In this document: positions 17,100 through 26,125 of the stretch, one piece after another
Numbering within the stretch: the stretch's first letter is position 1
Layout of the letters: the number at the start of each line of letters is the position of its first letter
NCBI GenBank assembly: GCA_034429975.1
Contig: DAOUFM010000129.1
Coordinates: 33,036-97,035 of the forward strand
Source: UBA6170 sp034429975
GTDB taxonomy: Bacteria > Chloroflexota > Anaerolineae > Anaerolineales > Anaerolineaceae
Reading direction: 5' to 3'
Length of the DNA: 64,000 nucleotides
Program-made: the position numbers and the translations under genes
Notes under the pieces: generated by a model
What the model was told of the DNA's origin: nothing
What the model saw: the letters and a program-made list of their open reading frames with translations, nothing else
Databases searched by the model: none

Positions 17100-18831
17100 T
17101 CTGAGCTCCTAAAGATTGAAATGAAGCGACCAATTGTTGGCCAATAATAATATTTTCTGGTACCATCCAACCTTTTTCACGCAGGCAGGCTGCCATTTGA
17201 GCAGCAACTGGCGCCACCATTTGATATTGATGCAGCAAAGAGTGATCAGACAGGATCTTTTCTGTATCCTGAGTACTTACCACTCTGCCGTTTGATAATA
17301 AGGTTACATGATCGGTTAATAAGGCTAAATCTTCTAGTTGGTGAGAAGAGACGACCAGGGTTCTGCCCTCGTGATGGATTCTCACCATTTGAGTCAGGAT
17401 TTCACGTCGGGCAATCGGATCCAAACCAGCGGTGGGTTCATCCAATAATAATAGAGATGGGTTGAGCACCAGGGTGGAAGCCAAGGCGACTTTCCTCTTT
17501 TCGCCGCCAGATAAAGCCAGCGTTAAGCGATCTTTGAATGTTTCAAAATCAAGCCCGACCTGGGTCATCGCCACTTTGACGCGTTCTCGTAAATCTCCAC
17601 CTGATAGCCCCAATACTTTGAGACCGTAGGCAATTTCATCACCGACGTATTGTTCAAAAAGTTGATAATTTGGATTTTGGAAAACAATTCCGGTGAAACG
17701 CCTTAATTTGAGAAAGTCGGTGTCATGATTGACAGTAAATGGACCTACCTGGAGTTTTCCAGTTTGAGGAATATAGAGACCATTCAGGTGCTGTAACAAG
17801 GTCGACTTTCCAGAACCTGTTGCCCCAATCAGTCCGTGAACACTACCATTGCGGATGTTGAAGGAAATATCCTCCAGAGCCTTATGTGCGAGCGGAGTAT
17901 TTTCAAGATATGAGAACGAGACGTGTTCCGCTCGAACAAGATTATCCTGATTGTTTCGGAAAAAATGCGCTTCTCCTAAGGGCTGAAAATATTGGGGTGA
18001 GGTGCGTGATTCAATTTGCTGTTTGAATTGCTCGATGTTTAATGGAGCCTGTAGAGTGGGAATCCAGGGTTTAAGTTGCTGGGCAAACCACAAAACCCTG
18101 GGTTTATCCAGATTCATTGATTTGACCAATTGATCATTGGTGAATAATTCGCCAGGGGTTCCATCAAAACGTAGTGTGCCTTCATGTAAACCCAGAATTC
18201 GATCAGCCAGGCTGGCTTCTTCCATAAAATGGGTGATCATAATCACAGTTATCCCGGAACGTTTGAGTTGCTCGATATTACGTAAAACATCTTCACGACC
18301 AAAAGGATCCAGCATGGCTGTGGATTCATCAAAGATAACGCAAGCAGGCTGCATAGCCAGAACTCCCGCCAGAGCGACGCGTTGCATTTGACCGGCTGAA
18401 AGATTTTGAGGAGCACGTTCCCGTAATTCCCACATGCCAAGTTGGGATAGGGATTCTTTCACCCGTTTTTGAATTTCAACAGTTGGTAATCCCAAATTTT
18501 CAGGGCCAAAAGCGACATCCTCTTCCACAGAAGTAGCGATCATTTGGTCTTGAGGAGATTGAAAAACAATGCCAACTTCCTGATGGATTTTTAAATGGTT
18601 GGCACGATCTTTCGTATCCAATCCCATGATGTGAACTGAACCACTGTCTGGAAGAAACAGAGCATTCAAATGTCTGGCAAGCGTCGTTTTTCCGGAGCCA
18701 TTTGCACCGACGATTGCAATATGTTCACCGGCCTGAATAGAAAAACTTATATCACAAAGAGCAGGACGGGGTGTTCCCCCTGGAACAGGATGTGAGTAAG
18801 AAACTCGATTGACTTCGATTAATGACGTCAT
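17092..18831 (-). CDS. ECF transporter ATPase, fused EcfA1-EcfA2
   Basis: 579 residues with two complete ABC ATPase domains in one chain. Domain 1 has GANGSGKTT (about 41-49), FQSPQDQMI and LSAGQMQRVALAGVLAM; domain 2 has GATGSGKST, FQNPNYQLF, LSGGEKRKVALASTLVL and LLLDEPTAGLDP. In domain 1 the signature reads LSAGQ and the Walker B region reads VIFDESTAML, with Glu and Ser in place of the usual Glu-Pro. Most ECF systems use two separate ATPase genes, so this is a natural fusion. It drives uptake by the S-component encoded on the opposite strand. First gene of a two-gene operon. Confidence 0.93.
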   Translation of the reverse strand: MTSLIEVNRVSYSHPVPGGTPRPALCDISFSIQAGEHIAIVGANGSGKTTLARHLNALFLPDSGSVHIMGLDTKDRANHLKIHQEVGIVFQSPQDQMIATSVEEDVAFGPENLGLPTVEIQKRVKESLSQLGMWELRERAPQNLSAGQMQRVALAGVLAMQPACVIFDESTAMLDPFGREDVLRNIEQLKRSGITVIMITHFMEEASLADRILGLHEGTLRFDGTPGELFTNDQLVKSMNLDKPRVLWFAQQLKPWIPTLQAPLNIEQFKQQIESRTSPQYFQPLGEAHFFRNNQDNLVRAEHVSFSYLENTPLAHKALEDISFNIRNGSVHGLIGATGSGKSTLLQHLNGLYIPQTGKLQVGPFTVNHDTDFLKLRRFTGIVFQNPNYQLFEQYVGDEIAYGLKVLGLSGGDLRERVKVAMTQVGLDFETFKDRLTLALSGGEKRKVALASTLVLNPSLLLLDEPTAGLDPIARREILTQMVRIHHEGRTLVVSSHQLEDLALLTDHVTLLSNGRVVSTQDTEKILSDHSLLHQYQMVAPVAAQMAACLREKGWMVPENIIIGQQLVASFQSLGAQNG

Positions 18832-18993
18832 GCTTGGTTATTTAACTATCAGCTTTAAAAAATAATATTCAATTAATTCTTCTAAAAATAATTCTGGTTA
18901 TTGTATCATAGTCAACTACTTTAACGCTTGTTTCGATCCAATCACTCTGAAATTTAGGAAAAATGACCAGGAATTAAATCCGTCTTTAGGGGC

Positions 18994-20538
18994 GTGAATT
19001 TAAACTCTGGCTTGTTTACAATCTGGTGGAAAGGATTACATGTGAGGTACAGAAATATCTTCATATATATTTGGGTAATACTTAATGGATTGGTTGGCTT
19101 TGCATTAGGTTGGTTAATATCTTTCGGTTTTTTCAATGTTAACAACCCATTCACCATCATTATTTCTGGATTTATTTTTGCAGGTTTACATGGTTGGGGT
19201 TGGTTCAGGATATTAAAAAAGACTGGTAGCAATCCTCGAAGAATAAATCAGATTAAAGCCGTTGTTATTATTCTCCAGTTATTCATTGTCGTTTTGATAA
19301 CAGGTCTTTTAATGACTCAACGATACAAATATCAGAACAAACCAAAAATTTTTTCAAGCTATCAAGATTCGTTTCACCGTCTTTGGCAGGCGATTGACGA
19401 GGTTTATCCTTATTTTGAGCAGAAGGATATTGATTGGGACAGCGTTTTCCTTCGATATAACTCACTTGTCAGGGAGGTTAAAACCGATGAAGAATTTGCT
19501 ATGCTTGCTGCCAGAATGCTGGGAGAACTCGAAGATGCCCATACTGATATCTCCATTCCTGATTTAATTCCTTCAGTTTATGCTTCTGTGATTAATCGCG
19601 GTGACCTGGTGATTGTTAACCAGGTTGGTTATTCCGCTGAGATGGCTGGTTTAAAATCCGGAATGATAATTCTTTCAGTGGATGGTAAATCCATTGAAGA
19701 GCAAATTGCATTAATTGATAATTCATTAACGAATGCCGCTACACCCTGGGGTAAAAAAATTAAAGCGTATCGGCAATTATTATCTGTACCTGATAGCCCG
19801 GATAAGGTCCTGTTTGTATCGGTTATCGACCGGAGCGGAAACCAAAAGGATATTGAAATTAAGCAAATGGTCACCCCAACGGATTGGAAACCATCCCAAT
19901 CTGAGTTTGGTAATCAGGGAGTTGAGGGGTATTTGATTCGAGAAGATATTGGATATATCAAAGTGGATCGGTTATGGAATAAACACGATGATATCGTGCT
20001 TGAATTCGACCAGGCCTTAGACCAACTAAAAAACACAAGGGGGCTTGTTCTGGATTTAAGACAAAATGGGGGTGGAGATTCAAGAATTGCAGAAAAAATA
20101 GCAGGCCGATTTATGAGAGAGCCTTTTATTTATGGCAGAGATGTTTTTAAGCAGCGGTTATATAAATTTGCCTGGAGAAAAAGTGTCGATTATTCAGTTA
20201 GGCCGCGGGGAGAGATTTATCAGGGAATAGTGGTGGTTTTAACAGATTATCCGGTGATGAGTAGCGCTGAATGGTTGGTAGGTATGCTGGTGGATGGAGG
20301 GAGAGCTATTTCCATTGGGAGAACAACCGGAGGGGCGACGGGTAATCCGATTAATTATGAAATCCCGGGAGGGCAGGCTAGATATTCAACAGCAGCTTTT
20401 TATCGGCCGGATGGCAGCCTGGTCGAGGGTATTGGTTATTCTCCAATTATTCCAGTTATTTGGACAGAAGAAGATTATTTATGTGGTGTAGACCCCGATA
20501 TTGACGCAGCTATCGAATGGATTGAAAAGGAGCAATGA
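18994..20538 (+). CDS. S41-family (C-terminal processing peptidase-like) protein, membrane-anchored
   Basis: 514 residues from GTG 18994. A GTG at 19042 (16 codons later) has the better ribosome site AAAGGA, so the true product may be 498 residues. Three or so N-terminal membrane segments are followed by a helical lead region, a PDZ-like segment (VINRGDLVIVNQVGYSAEMAGLKSGMI region) and an S41 core with GLVLDLRQNGGGD and the nucleophile region YPVMSSAEWLVG (Ser424 from the first start). The usual catalytic Lys segment reads GRTTGGATGNP, without lysine, as in non-CtpA S41 subfamilies. Likely an extracytoplasmic serine hydrolase of unknown substrate. The stop lies in the loop of a terminator hairpin. 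Confidence 0.82.
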   Translation: MNLNSGLFTIWWKGLHVRYRNIFIYIWVILNGLVGFALGWLISFGFFNVNNPFTIIISGFIFAGLHGWGWFRILKKTGSNPRRINQIKAVVIILQLFIVVLITGLLMTQRYKYQNKPKIFSSYQDSFHRLWQAIDEVYPYFEQKDIDWDSVFLRYNSLVREVKTDEEFAMLAARMLGELEDAHTDISIPDLIPSVYASVINRGDLVIVNQVGYSAEMAGLKSGMIILSVDGKSIEEQIALIDNSLTNAATPWGKKIKAYRQLLSVPDSPDKVLFVSVIDRSGNQKDIEIKQMVTPTDWKPSQSEFGNQGVEGYLIREDIGYIKVDRLWNKHDDIVLEFDQALDQLKNTRGLVLDLRQNGGGDSRIAEKIAGRFMREPFIYGRDVFKQRLYKFAWRKSVDYSVRPRGEIYQGIVVVLTDYPVMSSAEWLVGMLVDGGRAISIGRTTGGATGNPINYEIPGGQARYSTAAFYRPDGSLVEGIGYSPIIPVIWTEEDYLCGVDPDIDAAIEWIEKEQ

Positions 20539-20552
20539 ACCTGCTCCTTTTC
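20524..20552. terminator. Bidirectional terminator containing the S41 stop codon
   Basis: GAAAAGGAGCA (20524-20534) pairs perfectly with TGCTCCTTTTC (20542-20552). The 7-base loop holds the TGA stop of the S41 gene. It separates converging genes. Confidence 0.6.
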
Positions 20553-20570
20553 AACTACTCTAGTAAAAAA

Positions 20571-21068
20571 TTATTTTCTTAGAAATGCTTTAATCAATAA
20601 AATCAGCCCGAAACCAATGATGACAAACGGCCAGATAATCGATGAATCGATTCCCAAAAATTTTGCCCCTCCAAAAACAAAGAATAAAATCAGGCTAATC
20701 GCTACCATAGTCAGGCTGGTGGTCAATCCATTCGGAGTTTCATCAGGTGAAATGATGCTTGCCAGCCCAATTCCAACACCCACAAAACCAGGAATTAATG
20801 TCCAGGCAAAAGCCCAGGTTTCCCAGTTCCCGGTTAGATTTTGGTAGAAAAGGATTGCCCCAACCCCGCCAACAATACAACCGGGTACTGCCAATCCGCC
20901 ATTCTTTGTAAATATCGCCAACAAAAGAAAAACAACTCCCACACCCATAATAATCCAAGGCCAATCAAATATTAATTTCAAACCCGGAACGATTTGGTTA
21001 AGCAGCAGGAGTGTTCCAAAAATGATAAATATGAATCCCCAGGCTAGACTTGATCTTTTATGTTCCAT
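20571..21068 (-). CDS. Small polytopic membrane protein (LiaF/DUF5668-like N-domain repeats)
   Basis: 165 residues, almost entirely hydrophobic, with about six membrane segments arranged in pairs separated by short Trp/Pro turns (for example LIFDWPWIIMGVGV and SIIWPFVIIGFGLILL). The WPxII-GxG pattern is typical of the membrane domain found in LiaF-like and DUF5668 proteins. Function unknown; such proteins often sit with envelope-stress sensors. It follows a putative sensor-domain protein gene on the same strand by 47 bases, which supports an operon. Confidence 0.65.
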   Translation of the reverse strand: MEHKRSSLAWGFIFIIFGTLLLLNQIVPGLKLIFDWPWIIMGVGVVFLLLAIFTKNGGLAVPGCIVGGVGAILFYQNLTGNWETWAFAWTLIPGFVGVGIGLASIISPDETPNGLTTSLTMVAISLILFFVFGGAKFLGIDSSIIWPFVIIGFGLILLIKAFLRK

Positions 21069-21115
21069 CGAACCTTACTCCTTATAAAAAAATACCATTT
21101 GAGTTAATTGTTACT

Positions 21116-21733
21116 TTATGCTTTTGAGTTTAACAATAAAGCAGAAAATTTTCCAATTGCCTGCCCCACATAATAATAAAAGTGAAATAGTCCTGGTAAG
21201 AGCATAATTCCCAGAATACAAAGTCCAATGGCTTCGCTGAATGTGTCAACTCTCCAAAAACCAAAATTGATGCTTGTCCAGGGAACGATTAAAGGGGAAA
21301 AAATCATAGTAAATAGAAGAACCAACCCAGTAACCAAAATAGTGATGGAGAAAAGGCCGATCGGGAATTTTAATAAAACGAAAAATAATCCTTTCCAGGT
21401 AGATGAATCCTGCAGGTACGCTTTGAATTTTTCCCAAAGACCTGGTTTTTCAGTCTGCTTTGCCTGAGATGTTTGGATATCAATCCCTAACAAATGAATC
21501 GTCTGAACGCGTTCGAAATTGATAAAGAGCCAGATCAGAGGAAACAAGAGAGCTAAAATAAAAAGCCCAATCCAAATGACGAGGAGCCCCAAACCCAATG
21601 AAATACCAATCGTCAGAGTTATAAAATAAGTTAATCCGAGTGGGAAGGCTAAAAACAGATAAAGGAGGGTTGAATAGAGTTTAGGTTTTGCAAAAATTGT
21701 AAAATACTTGGTTAAAAATTGATCCTGTTGCAT
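21116..21733 (-). CDS. Putative sensor-domain membrane protein
   Basis: 205 residues with four long hydrophobic segments in two hairpins and a short cytoplasmic loop between them (FERVQTIHLLGIDIQTSQAK). The layout and the pattern of TM pair, FERxR-type loop, TM pair match the 'putative sensor' domain that heads some histidine kinases, here standing alone. No kinase domain is attached or adjacent. With the following LiaF-like gene it may form a small envelope-sensing unit; this is inference from context. Confidence 0.6.
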   Translation of the reverse strand: MQQDQFLTKYFTIFAKPKLYSTLLYLFLAFPLGLTYFITLTIGISLGLGLLVIWIGLFILALLFPLIWLFINFERVQTIHLLGIDIQTSQAKQTEKPGLWEKFKAYLQDSSTWKGLFFVLLKFPIGLFSITILVTGLVLLFTMIFSPLIVPWTSINFGFWRVDTFSEAIGLCILGIMLLPGLFHFYYYVGQAIGKFSALLLNSKA

Positions 21734-21840
21734 TTATTCTCATTTCTATATAAAAAGAATAACCCTAAGTGTAATTAATATACGTCTGAATCAGAGAAAG
21801 GTAGCAAGTATATCCGCTGAAGAATGAAAAAGCTCCAATA

Positions 21841-21873
21841 AAAAATTGGCAGATTTTTAGTCTGCCAATTTTT
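21841..21873. terminator. Bidirectional Rho-independent terminator after yceI
   Basis: Perfect 13-bp inverted repeat AAAAATTGGCAGA / TCTGCCAATTTTT with a 7-base loop; T runs form on both strands. Confidence 0.85.
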
Positions 21874-21891
21874 ATGTATGCTAGTTTTCGT

Positions 21892-22413
21892 TTAGTTCTT
21901 GATCAATTCGATTTCAATATTGATCATGATATCATCGCTCACTAAAACCCCGCCAGTTTCTAGAACCTGGTTCCAGGTCAGGTCCCAATCTTTGCGATTG
22001 ATTTTTCCGGTAGCGCTGAAGCCGGCGCTGCTTGAACCCCAGGGGCTTTTAGAAATACCATTAAATTCAACGTCCAAAGTAACTGGTTTAGTGATACCTT
22101 TAATAGTCAGGTCGCCAACCAATTTAGCTTTTTTATTATTTTTTACAACCACTTCTTTTCCAACGAATTTCATTGTTGGGTGTTCTGAAACGTTAAAGAA
22201 ATCAGCGGAGCGCAAATGGTCATCCCGTTGTGGTTGACGCGTGTCAATACTGTTAACATCAATTTCAACTTCCAATTCAGTTTTTTCAGGTTCATCTTCA
22301 TTTAACTCGACCACACCTGAAAAATCGTTAAATCGACCACGAACTTTTGAGATCATCATATGAGTTACTGAAAATTCCACCAATGAGTGTGCTGGATCAA
22401 TTTGCCAAGCCAT
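21892..22413 (-). CDS. YceI family protein
   Basis: 173 residues forming a lipocalin-like barrel that binds isoprenoid or other long hydrophobic chains in characterised members. The start WQIDPAHSLVEFSVTHMMISKVRGRF, the middle SADFFNVSEHPTMKF and the end LEVEFNGISKSPWGSS-GFSATGKINRKDWDLTWN follow the family closely. There is no signal peptide, so the protein should be cytoplasmic, unlike E. coli YceI. It is the last gene before a strong terminator, 124 bases after a membrane-protein gene. Confidence 0.93.
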   Translation of the reverse strand: MAWQIDPAHSLVEFSVTHMMISKVRGRFNDFSGVVELNEDEPEKTELEVEIDVNSIDTRQPQRDDHLRSADFFNVSEHPTMKFVGKEVVVKNNKKAKLVGDLTIKGITKPVTLDVEFNGISKSPWGSSSAGFSATGKINRKDWDLTWNQVLETGGVLVSDDIMINIEIELIKN

Positions 22414-22537
22414 TCTTTATTCCTCCAATAATGTTTCTATATAAAATAGTTTGATGTAGTAATAATAATGGAAAATTAAAATATGGTCAAATTAAATAAA
22501 AAAAGTGTATAAGGTTGTATTTAATCGTAATTTCAAT

Positions 22538-23176
22538 TTATCGAAAGATAGCCAAAAGTCCTGGTATTAAAATAACCAATGAGGCTATCAGATTGAAAAC
22601 TATGAAAATGTTTAAATTTCTATTTTTGAGATACTCAAGAAAGCTGGTTATTAGTCCTCCGCTGGCAGCAACAAGGAGAGCTGTGCCAAACCAAAAGTAA
22701 ATCTTCTGACTGATAGCTTCATTTTGAAAATTTGGTAATAAGATGAGACCTATCAGTATGACTGCAGTTCCCCAGGAGAAAAACCATGATCGTAGAGCTG
22801 CGATGATTTTTCCTGAGCCATCTTTCTGGTTAACGAATCCGACAACCAACATGGATAAGCCTGCCAGAATTATTATGATCGGCATACTTTGATTCCATCC
22901 CAAACCCATTAATAAAATTAAACAAATAGCAATGGGGAATAAAACTCCAACCAAATTGCTGGCCAGGGAAAATGTAAAGCCAACATGCTTTTGCGATTCA
23001 GTAATAGTATTATTAATCGAAGCAAATGCGGGGATCAGAAAAAGTAATGCCCACCAATTTTTAAATCCCCCAGGGTGGGTGAGATTAATGATCAGAATTA
23101 AAAGCAACAGAAGTAATATTGCTGCTCCTGTGATGCGATTAGTAATGTTTGATGGTCCTGGATTTGGATTTTTCAT
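22538..23176 (-). CDS. Hypothetical polytopic membrane protein
   Basis: 212 residues with about six hydrophobic segments and no family I recognise. It begins 3 bases after the stop of the M16C protease gene, so the two are probably translated from one mRNA. N-terminus MKNPNPGPSNITNRITGAAI is polar and short. No catalytic motif or cofactor site visible. Confidence 0.7.
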   Translation of the reverse strand: MKNPNPGPSNITNRITGAAILLLLLLILIINLTHPGGFKNWWALLFLIPAFASINNTITESQKHVGFTFSLASNLVGVLFPIAICLILLMGLGWNQSMPIIIILAGLSMLVVGFVNQKDGSGKIIAALRSWFFSWGTAVILIGLILLPNFQNEAISQKIYFWFGTALLVAASGGLITSFLEYLKNRNLNIFIVFNLIASLVILIPGLLAIFR

Positions 23177-23179
23177 GCC

Positions 23180-26095
23180 TTATATTACCTTTTTAATCTC
23201 ATTAAATATTGGTTTCTCGAGATTTGCATTGGTAATATTTTCTTCCGAACCCAAAACGACGATACTGGCTTGCTGGTTCAAATCCTGAAGAATTGTGGAC
23301 AATTGGCGGAAATGTTCGCTGGTAGTTGATAATAACTCATCTCTGAATTTTTGCCGCTGATCATCAGTGATACCTAACAGAAATCTTGCCATGGCAGTAA
23401 AACCTTTGGCATCCGGTAGTTGATAGGCATCAATTTCTCCGATAGCGCCAATGATTGATTTGGTTAATTCGGAATCACTTAGGTTGAGATCTTTTAAGAA
23501 CCGGGCTGTCAGATCATAATTCTCTAAAGTGGATAATAAATTGGGGTCCCTGTAGGAAAGAAAAGTAAAGACTCCGGAAAAACGATCAAAACTTGAAAAA
23601 CCGCCATAAGCACCTCCCTGAACACGTACTTTATCCCATAGCCAGGTGCTGCGTAAATATTGCTGAATTACATTCATCGAGCCATGATCCTGATAGCCAA
23701 GAGGATAGAGATTGCCACCTTTGGCAACAAAATTTACCTGACTGGGAGCCATTAACCCTTCATTTGTCTTCTGGCTTTTAATTCGAATTTCTGCTGTGGA
23801 GATATCCTGATCGGGCAACTGACGGATAAAGTCAATCATATCTGGTCGGATTATTTCCCAGTTGGGCTGATCGAGGGTCACATTCACCAGCAGATTTTTC
23901 TGATTGACCAGCCGGTAACGAATTTCATTGAAAATTGAGTGGATATAATCCCATTGCTGATCAAAATTTTTAATGAGATCACGAATGAAGTTCAGATAAT
24001 CTACCCCGCTCATTTGTTCTGTCATCCAGGCCGATGTGGCGTATTGAGCCTTCAAGCGATTATTCGCTACCCGATGTCCGGAAGGTATCAATCCAGCTTC
24101 CATCCCGGATTTTTCTTCCAGGAGAATTTGTTTCAAGCGTTCTTTGTTATCAAAATTTGGAATTAATAAAATATCTATTAAAATTGAGATTAATGAAGGT
24201 ATTTTATTCACCATGGCTTTTGAACGCTGGAACAAATAAGCAACTGATGCGTCCTTATTAGCTTTTTCAGAGGTATATAAAGAATGGTGAATTCCGCCTG
24301 TTTCTGTTCCGATCCGTTGAAGTAACTCAACGAATGATTCTTTTTGCGTGCCCATTTCCAATAAAGAACGCATAAACAAACGCATGTAGGGGAGATGTTC
24401 CACAGATAAAGGATTGAGGTTGAAACCCAGATCCAGATAAACGATATCGCTGGTAAAAAGATCATGATATAAAATTGTGGCAGGTTCTGTTTCCACTACC
24501 TCATTGGGCAAGGTCTTAACCAATGGGTCAATGTCGTTTTTTGTAAGCATTGGGATCGTTGCCAGTGCTTCAGGTGAATCAGGTGTTTCCTGGTGTTTTT
24601 TTAATTCTAGGGTATCCGTTATCACCTGTTGAATTTGATCTTTACTAAAACTTTTTTTGGCTTGTTCTAGACGTTTTTTTTCTTTCTCATTACGAATTCT
24701 TCCTACAGATGCATCTGGAGTAAGAACAACTGTTACCCGGTGTTGGTTATTTAACAAATATTCCTGGATTAATTTTTCGAAATAGGAATTCCCTGAAGTA
24801 AGTTTTTCTTTAATTGAATCTAAAGGTGCTTGAAAAGCCAGTGGAACAATTGGGTCATGGTCATAAAGCCAGGTACTCAATGTACGTAACATAATAATCA
24901 AACCGCGTGGATACGGCCCGGTATTATTTTCACGTAGACTGAATTCAATGGTATTGATCGAAGCTTCGATTGCTTTAGGGTCGATTCCTTCTAGAGCAAT
25001 TTTCTCAAGTGAGGTAAGGATTAAATTTTCAACCTTGAATTCATTCCCCGGGGTAATCCCCCGCATTCCACATGAGAATGACATTTGGCGCATTTCATCC
25101 GTTAATCCTCTGCCAACAACCCCTTCTCCCAGGCCGGATTCTAGCAGCACCTTCTTTAATGGAGAAGCAGGGGTTCCTAAAAGGATATGCTCAAGAATTC
25201 CCAGACTTAACACTAATTCAGGCTGGTTACCTTCCGGTAATAACCAATTGACGGTTAGATAAACTTTTGCATTTTCTGTGTCCTGACCGCTATCATATGG
25301 GATTATTTTTCGTTGGGGGGATTTGAATTTGGGTTGCAGGCTGGGAAGCGAATCGATCTTCAAATAATCAAATTCCTGTAAATATTCATTCAGGATTTGC
25401 AACCGTTTCTTTGGATCATCATCGCCATAGAAATAAATCCTGGCGTTACTGGGGTGGTAAAAGGTATCATGAAAGGTTTTGAATTGTTCATAAGTGAGAT
25501 TTGGAATTTGTTCCGGATCCCCGCCAGATTGGAAACCATAAGGGGTATCAGGCATCAATTGCATTTGACTTTCATCTCCAAGTAAGTCATCAGGGGAGGA
25601 GTAGGCTCCTTTCATCTCATTAAAAACCACCCCTTTGAAAGTTAATTCATCTTTGAGGTTATTTGCTTCATAATGCCAGCCCTCCTGCATTAGGGTTTGA
25701 GGTGTAATTAATGGATAAAAAACTGCATCCAAATAAACATCAACCAGATTATAGAAATCCTGGAGATTTGTGCTGGCGACAGGATAACAAGTTTTATCGG
25801 GGTAAGTGAAGGCGTTGAGAAAAGTGTTCAAAGAACCTTTCATCAATTCGACAAAAGGCTCTTTGACCGGGTACTTTCTAGATCCACAAAGAACTGAATG
25901 TTCCATGATGTGTGGAACCCCGGTTGAATCTGTTGGAGGTGTTCTAAAAGTGATCCCAAAGACTTTATTTTCATCATCATTAATGATAGAAATCAATTCC
26001 GCACCGGTTTTAACATGCCGGTAAAGCAATACCTTACTATTTATTTCTGTTACTTGTGTTTCACTGATTAATTTAAAGTCGTGTTGTTCACTCAT
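23180..26095 (-). CDS. M16C zinc metalloprotease (presequence-protease/PreP-like)
   Basis: 971 residues, the length of a single-chain four-domain M16C protease. The inverted zinc motif HIMEH (about 63-67) lies in GVPHIMEHSVLCGSRKYP, and the distal glutamate is in NEMKGAYSSPDD. The family block TFLNAFTYPDKTCYPVAS follows the motif. Members close around and degrade unfolded peptides up to about 70 residues. With no signal peptide it should act in the cytoplasm on signal or transit-like peptides; it sits in the same run as tatABC, whose exported substrates release signal peptides. Confidence 0.92.
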   Translation of the reverse strand: MSEQHDFKLISETQVTEINSKVLLYRHVKTGAELISIINDDENKVFGITFRTPPTDSTGVPHIMEHSVLCGSRKYPVKEPFVELMKGSLNTFLNAFTYPDKTCYPVASTNLQDFYNLVDVYLDAVFYPLITPQTLMQEGWHYEANNLKDELTFKGVVFNEMKGAYSSPDDLLGDESQMQLMPDTPYGFQSGGDPEQIPNLTYEQFKTFHDTFYHPSNARIYFYGDDDPKKRLQILNEYLQEFDYLKIDSLPSLQPKFKSPQRKIIPYDSGQDTENAKVYLTVNWLLPEGNQPELVLSLGILEHILLGTPASPLKKVLLESGLGEGVVGRGLTDEMRQMSFSCGMRGITPGNEFKVENLILTSLEKIALEGIDPKAIEASINTIEFSLRENNTGPYPRGLIIMLRTLSTWLYDHDPIVPLAFQAPLDSIKEKLTSGNSYFEKLIQEYLLNNQHRVTVVLTPDASVGRIRNEKEKKRLEQAKKSFSKDQIQQVITDTLELKKHQETPDSPEALATIPMLTKNDIDPLVKTLPNEVVETEPATILYHDLFTSDIVYLDLGFNLNPLSVEHLPYMRLFMRSLLEMGTQKESFVELLQRIGTETGGIHHSLYTSEKANKDASVAYLFQRSKAMVNKIPSLISILIDILLIPNFDNKERLKQILLEEKSGMEAGLIPSGHRVANNRLKAQYATSAWMTEQMSGVDYLNFIRDLIKNFDQQWDYIHSIFNEIRYRLVNQKNLLVNVTLDQPNWEIIRPDMIDFIRQLPDQDISTAEIRIKSQKTNEGLMAPSQVNFVAKGGNLYPLGYQDHGSMNVIQQYLRSTWLWDKVRVQGGAYGGFSSFDRFSGVFTFLSYRDPNLLSTLENYDLTARFLKDLNLSDSELTKSIIGAIGEIDAYQLPDAKGFTAMARFLLGITDDQRQKFRDELLSTTSEHFRQLSTILQDLNQQASIVVLGSEENITNANLEKPIFNEIKKVI

Positions 26096-26125
26096 AAGAC
26101 CTCTGTTTATTTTTGATTTGAATAA

